Made by a program: the position numbers and the translations under genes
Assembly (NCBI RefSeq): GCF_048771995.1
Contig: NC_133030.1
Span: 59,924,001-59,988,000, forward strand
Length of the DNA stretch: 64,000 nt
Reading direction: 5' to 3'
Origin: Taeniopygia guttata
Lineage: Eukaryota; Chordata; Aves; Passeriformes; Estrildidae
The notes under the pieces: model-generated
Told to the model about the DNA's origin: nothing
The model's input: the letters and a program-made list of their open reading frames with translations, nothing else
Database searches by the model: none
Shown here: positions 62,235-64,000 of the stretch, piece by piece
Numbering within the stretch: position 1 is the stretch's first letter
Layout: each line of letters begins with the position of its first letter

Positions 62235-62906
62235 CACACTAGGAAAGGGAGTGTGATGGAGTGGCTTAGTGACCACCTGGCATTCAGCCAAGGTGAACCC
62301 ATTTTAAAAAAGGGTAGAAAGGAACACTCTGGAAATGACCAACCCATCAGCCTCATGTCAGTGCCTCGGAAGACCACGGAACACATCCTCCTTGAAGGTA
62401 TGCTAAGGCACATGGAGAACAGGGAGGTGATTTGGGACAGCCGAGGGGGAGTCTTGCCTGACCTACCCAGTGGCCTTCAATGATGGATCGAGTACATGAA
62501 GGGACAAGGGCAAGGCTACAGGTGGCATTTATCTGGACTACCGTACAGCCTTTGACATGATCCCCAAAACATTCTCCCTAAATTTGAGAGAGATAGATTT
62601 GGTGCCTGGACTGTTGGACGGGTAAGAAATTGCATGCATGGTGCTTCCAGAGATCAACAGCTAAGAGTCAGGATGGACCTCAAAGTTCTGTTCTCTGAGC
62701 AATGTCTATTAATATCTTCATTCATCCTGTACACAGAGGTATCCTCAGCAGGTTTGCTGATGTCACCAAGCAGCAGCTGACACACCTGAAGAATGGAATG
62801 ACTACTAAAGAGATGTGATGTGCTTGAGGAGTGGAACCATAGCAGTCTCATGTGGTTTAAAAAGATCAAGTATGAGGTGCTGCACCTGAGTCAGGGTAGG
62901 TCTCAG
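62235..62906 (+). mobile_element. CR1 LINE ORF2 reverse-transcriptase fragment in copy B
   Basis: Duplicate of 50,825-51,495, with the same order of motifs (NDQPISLMSVPRKTTEHILL, then IYLDYRTAFDMIPK). Stops and frameshifts are shared, so it was dead before the duplication. Confidence 0.9.
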
Positions 62907-62971
62907 GATACATGCAGGCACAGTCCGGCCGCAGGATGCCAAGAGGATGGGAGCTCCTGCCTGTCTGTGCC

Positions 62972-63507
62972 CTGTCAGCCTGTTGTGTAGGCCCCAAGGC
63001 AGCCAGGCTGTTCCTACAGCACCGTGTCCCTCGCTCTCTGTGCCCGGCACCTGCGGCCCTGCTGCCCTGCTCCCGGAGCCCTGTCCCCGGGCAGAGCCGT
63101 TCCCTGCCCGGGCACTGCCCCTTGGGGTGCTCCCTGCTGTGGCCTGGGCTGGCCCCAGAGCAGGGTCCCCCTGCGGGTGGCCCCGGGCGGGCCGCGTGTC
63201 CCCGGCCGGCTGTGCCCGGGCAGCTGCCTCAGCCGTGAGGGCTGCAGAGCTGCGGGAGCCCACGGCTCTCTGCCGGCCGCGCTCCAGAGCTCCCAGCTCC
63301 AGCTGGCAGGGCCTCAGCGCCCGCCCTGTGCCCTCCCGCAGGGACAGGCAGGCCAGGCCCTGCTTGCTGCCCTCACGGCGGCATTCCTGGCCCCTGCGCT
63401 CTCCAAGGGCTTCTCCAGGGGCACCCTCCTGCGGCCTTTGGGTCCCTGCACGGGAGCCGTGAGAGACCGGCACAGGGGCTGTTGGCAAGGGCCTGGAGGG
63501 ACAGCGC
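62972..63507. other. GC-rich block of unknown origin in copy B
   Basis: Duplicate of 51,560-52,095 with very few differences. No gene called. Confidence 0.5.
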
Positions 63508-63509
63508 CA

Positions 63510-63770
63510 GGGCCAGTGGCTTCCCACTGACAGAGGGCAGCCTTAGGCTGGAGCTGTGCAAGGACTTCTGCTCTCTGAGGCTGCTGAGCCTCTGGCCCAC
63601 GCTGCCCACAGGAGCTGTGGCTGCCCCATCCCTGGCTGTGTTCCAGGCCAGCTTGGATGGGCCTTGGAGCAACCTGGCCTAGCGGAAGGTGTCCCTGCCC
63701 TTGGCAGCAGGGCTGGGACAAGACAATTTCTAAGCACCCTTCCAAGCCAAGGCATTCTGGGATTCTGTGA
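63510..63770 (+). mobile_element. CR1 LINE 3' tail in copy B
   Basis: Duplicate of 52,098-52,358, again ending in 'gattctgtga'. Confidence 0.9.
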
Positions 63771-64000
63771 TCAGAGGGGCTGGGGGTGGCTTGGCTTAAT
63801 TTCGGCTAGAGATAATTCACCGCTCTGAGTTTGGTTGAGTTCAAGGAGTCATGTTCATGAGCCCAGATTCACAGCCCGTGACATTTACCACTACTATAGG
63901 CCTGGCTGAGATCAATAAAGTCTTGCACACTCCAGATTCTGCACAAATTGCCTTTTATTGACACCAGAGCAAAGCGTTTTCCTGTTTGCTACTTATAAAT

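Larger units (their letters stand above)
60719..64000 (+). repeat. Segmental duplication, copy B (runs off the window)
   Basis: Same-orientation copy of 49,312-52,588. Its left edge falls inside ITPRIPL1-like coding sequence, whereas the left edge of copy A adjoins unrelated DNA. Copy B continues to the last base of the window, so the full unit is longer than 3.28 kb. Confidence 0.95.

Noticed and set aside
1-64000. Bacterial-type systems: operons, CRISPR arrays, insertion sequences, riboswitches; also tRNA and rRNA genes
   Set aside because: No regular spacer arrays, no ribosome-site-plus-dense-ORF layout, and no tRNA or rRNA sequence was recognised. The repeat content is that of a bird nuclear genome.

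Overview
The window looks like nuclear DNA of a bird, most likely a songbird. I base this on many CR1 LINE fragments (both the short 3' tails typical of birds and reverse-transcriptase segments), at least three solo LTRs of one ~617 bp endogenous-retrovirus family, and an ITPRIPL1-like gene of the kind known to have multiplied in passerines. Introns, poly-A/T tracts, a CpG island and the lack of long dense ORFs rule out a prokaryote. Almost all of the window is intron, intergenic DNA and repeats; only one gene is certain.

Left part (1-25.4 kb): sparse unique sequence with CR1 tails and two solo LTRs. One short coding exon on the minus strand (6,207-6,305) is well supported by splice sites and an open frame. 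Several weaker minus-strand exon candidates (208-285 or 591-738, 9,449-9,533, 12,053-12,123) could belong to the same unrecognised gene. Its promoter may be the CpG island at about 25.4-26.6 kb, which holds a GC-rich minisatellite of eight units of 36-44 bp lying between two good minus-strand splice-donor sites.

Middle part (26.6-49.3 kb): no gene I can support. It holds CR1 pieces, including an old CR1 at 27.4-28.2 kb, a third solo LTR with a perfect 6-bp target-site duplication at 42,065-42,681, and long unique non-coding stretches.

Right part (49.3-64 kb): a tandem structure. A block of at least 3.28 kb (49,312-52,588) is repeated in the same orientation 11.4 kb away (60,719 to the window end) with only about 1-2 differences per 100 bases. 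Each copy carries an antisense CR1, a sense CR1 reverse-transcriptase segment, a GC-rich block of about 530 bp and a CR1 3' tail. Between the copies lies an intact minus-strand ITPRIPL1-like gene (CDS 53,612-55,171, 519 aa) with a TATA-like promoter, a non-coding first exon and a ~300 bp intron. Further right are fossil retroviral sequences, then the C-terminal third of a second, diverged ITPRIPL1-like gene, cut exactly where the second repeat copy begins. The layout suggests a growing ITPRIPL1-like gene array whose repeat-rich spacers help it duplicate; a further gene copy just beyond the right edge is a specific prediction.
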